From positions 1-7,361 of the forward strand of contig JAEEYJ010000216.1 of NCBI GenBank assembly GCA_016291725.1: a stretch of 7,361 bases of DNA, given 5' to 3'. The DNA is from Solobacterium sp. (lineage in GTDB: Bacteria > Bacillota_I > Bacilli_A > Erysipelotrichales > Erysipelotrichaceae). Made by a program: the position numbers and the translations under genes. Positions 6,221-7,361 of the stretch are shown here, one piece after another; position 1 is the stretch's first letter, and every line of letters starts with the position of its first letter. Under the pieces are notes generated by a model. It did not search any database and was not told the origin of the DNA. It saw only the letters and a program-made list of their open reading frames with translations.

Positions 6221-7361
6221 TCATTCCAGGATTTCAATCCTGCCCTCGACGTGTGCATCCAGACCCTGGTGCACGGAGAGGTATTCCTCAATGATGTTGT
6301 TTACGGTTGTAGCGACGACCCGGGGCTTCATGTTCTTCTTCACTTCTTCAATATCGACACCCATGAATTCCGTGAAGCTCTGGTAGTGATAGTTCTGCAG
6401 GGCGATCAGCAGTTCCTGATCGTCTTCGATTTCCTTTCCGTGGAAGCTGCATTCCAGCAGTTCATGCGTACTCTTCCGCCAGACGAGGCGTACACCCCGG
6501 CTGAACTGGTAGAACTCTGTATGGCCGAGCCACGCTTCGTCCCGGAACAGATGGGTAACCATCCTGCGAAACTGTTCTCCGGTCACTTTCAGCATCCATA
6601 ATGCATCATCGAACGGCGTGTTCTCCAGCATATCCTGGTATTCCACCACCGGCCCCATCTCGGTCTTCCGGATGGATCCGGAGCCGAACATCATGATGTC
6701 GAAAGAGCTTTCATCCTGCAGGATATCAGCATAGAGGTTGCCCATCTCTGTTTCCTGGATCCTGCTCGGATGGGTCAGTTTTCTGGCAAAGCGGGTTACT
6801 ACCCTCTTGTATTTGGAATCCGTTTCACTCTTGTAGCGGTTGAGCAGATCCTTCATGATGGGATCCGGTCTGGCAAGGCCTTTTCTGATGGGAATGTACT
6901 TCCACTTCAGGCTTTTGATCTGCCTGTCCTCATCGAATACGATGTCGAAGCGTCCCAGGCCCTGGTTCGCCCATCCTGCCTGGACAATGGGAATCCCGTT
7001 GACATATTCCGGTATGACCATGTTGGTATGCGTGTGCGCACCGATGATCAGGTTGACACCGTAGTCCGGCTTCAGAAGCTTTGCAAGCTTCCGGTCTTCC
7101 TCAATGCCGATGTGTGTGAGCAGTACGGTCAGGTCCGTACTGGTTGTCCGGTAGTTGTCGCAGATGATGCCGACTTCCTTGGCAGCTTCTTCCACATCGA
7201 TGAACGAGCCGATGACCTTTTCGTTCTTGGTCGTCGAGAGGACTTCCTCGGTCAGTATCCCGATGAACAGAATACGCAGTCCGCCAACCTCTACATTGAC
7301 ATAGGGCTGGAAGAGCCGGGCATTGTTCAGTGTAACGAACAGGTTGGCGTTGATCAGCGGA
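6221..7361 (-). CDS. 5'-nucleotidase / metallophosphoesterase family protein (N-terminus outside window)
   Basis: The reading frame is open to the window edge, and 379 residues are visible. A GTG at 7195 is inside the metallophosphoesterase domain and is not the true start. Numbering from the first visible residue: PLINANLF (1-8) is the middle of the calcineurin-like domain, LLTHIG (80-85) carries a metal-binding His, and GAHTHT (107-112) is the G-x-H-T-H metal motif. The more N-terminal D-x-H and G-N-H-E motifs must lie outside. The 5'-nucleotidase C-terminal domain follows (about 185-375), with GNLYADIL (207-214), FGSGSIR (225-231), equivalent to the substrate-binding N-G-G-I-R, and ENTPFDDAL (246-254). 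Such enzymes dephosphorylate nucleotides and sometimes UDP-sugars or cyclic nucleotides, often outside the cell. Localisation cannot be judged without the N-terminus, and no C-terminal membrane or LPXTG anchor is present. A terminator follows directly. Confidence 0.88.
   Translation of the reverse strand, partial: PLINANLFVTLNNARLFQPYVNVEVGGLRILFIGILTEEVLSTTKNEKVIGSFIDVEEAAKEVGIICDNYRTTSTDLTVLLTHIGIEEDRKLAKLLKPDYGVNLIIGAHTHTNMVIPEYVNGIPIVQAGWANQGLGRFDIVFDEDRQIKSLKWKYIPIRKGLARPDPIMKDLLNRYKSETDSKYKRVVTRFARKLTHPSRIQETEMGNLYADILQDESSFDIMMFGSGSIRKTEMGPVVEYQDMLENTPFDDALWMLKVTGEQFRRMVTHLFRDEAWLGHTEFYQFSRGVRLVWRKSTHELLECSFHGKEIEDDQELLIALQNYHYQSFTEFMGVDIEEVKKNMKPRVVATTVNNIIEEYLSVHQGLDAHVEGRIEILE

Noticed and set aside
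7193..7195. GTG as the start codon of the nucleotidase
   Set aside because: The same frame continues upstream to the window edge with clear family sequence (PLINANLF and onward), so the codon is an internal valine.
1..7361. CRISPR array, insertion sequence, tRNA, rRNA or riboswitch
   Set aside because: No DNA-level direct repeats with spacers, transposase motifs, cloverleaf or long structured leader were seen. The largest gene-free gap is only 78 bases.

Overview
The window is a gene-dense, single-direction piece of a bacterial chromosome. All five genes lie on the minus strand. They are interrupted only by short gaps, three of which hold clear rho-independent terminators (hairpin plus U-tract). 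Evidence for a Gram-positive Firmicute: purine-rich Shine-Dalgarno sequences, intrinsic terminators between units, a single-chain ABC-FtsX exporter with a very large external domain, a Crp/Fnr regulator of Firmicute type and a C69 dipeptidase. Base composition looks slightly above 50% GC by eye. A gut Erysipelotrichia- or Clostridia-type organism is a guess, not a conclusion.

Layout in transcription order (right to left). (1) 7361-6221: the C-terminal 379 residues of a 5'-nucleotidase / metallophosphoesterase, followed by a terminator at 6183-6211. (2) 6142-2642: a 1166-residue ABC exporter subunit. It has a MacB/LolD-type ATPase, one membrane segment, an extracytoplasmic domain of about 745 residues and an FtsX-type C-terminus with three membrane segments. 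(3) 2631-1918: a Crp/Fnr-family regulator only 10 bases downstream, with its ribosome binding site abutting the transporter's stop codon. The two genes form an operon closed by a terminator at 1892-1916. (4) 1851-364: a family C69 dipeptidase with a strong ribosome binding site and its own terminator at 331-355. (5) 306-1: the N-terminal 102 residues of a PfkB-family sugar/nucleoside kinase, closest in motif to pseudouridine kinases.

How they might work together: the exporter and its co-transcribed regulator are the one firmly linked pair. The nucleotidase, dipeptidase and kinase look like separate housekeeping or salvage units (nucleotide dephosphorylation, dipeptide hydrolysis, nucleoside/sugar phosphorylation), each behind a terminator. 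No mobile element, CRISPR array, tRNA, rRNA or riboswitch was seen. The only gene-free stretches are 307-363, 1852-1917, 2632-2641 and 6143-6220, and each is accounted for below.

The most unusual structure is inside the exporter. Its external domain carries a tandem, gap-free 64-residue helical repeat, then a methionine-rich helix. Its only two cysteines also lie in that external domain. A second point of interest is that putative -10 boxes follow directly behind terminators, with the -35 region inside the terminator, and at two genes sit so close to the ATG that leaderless transcripts are possible.
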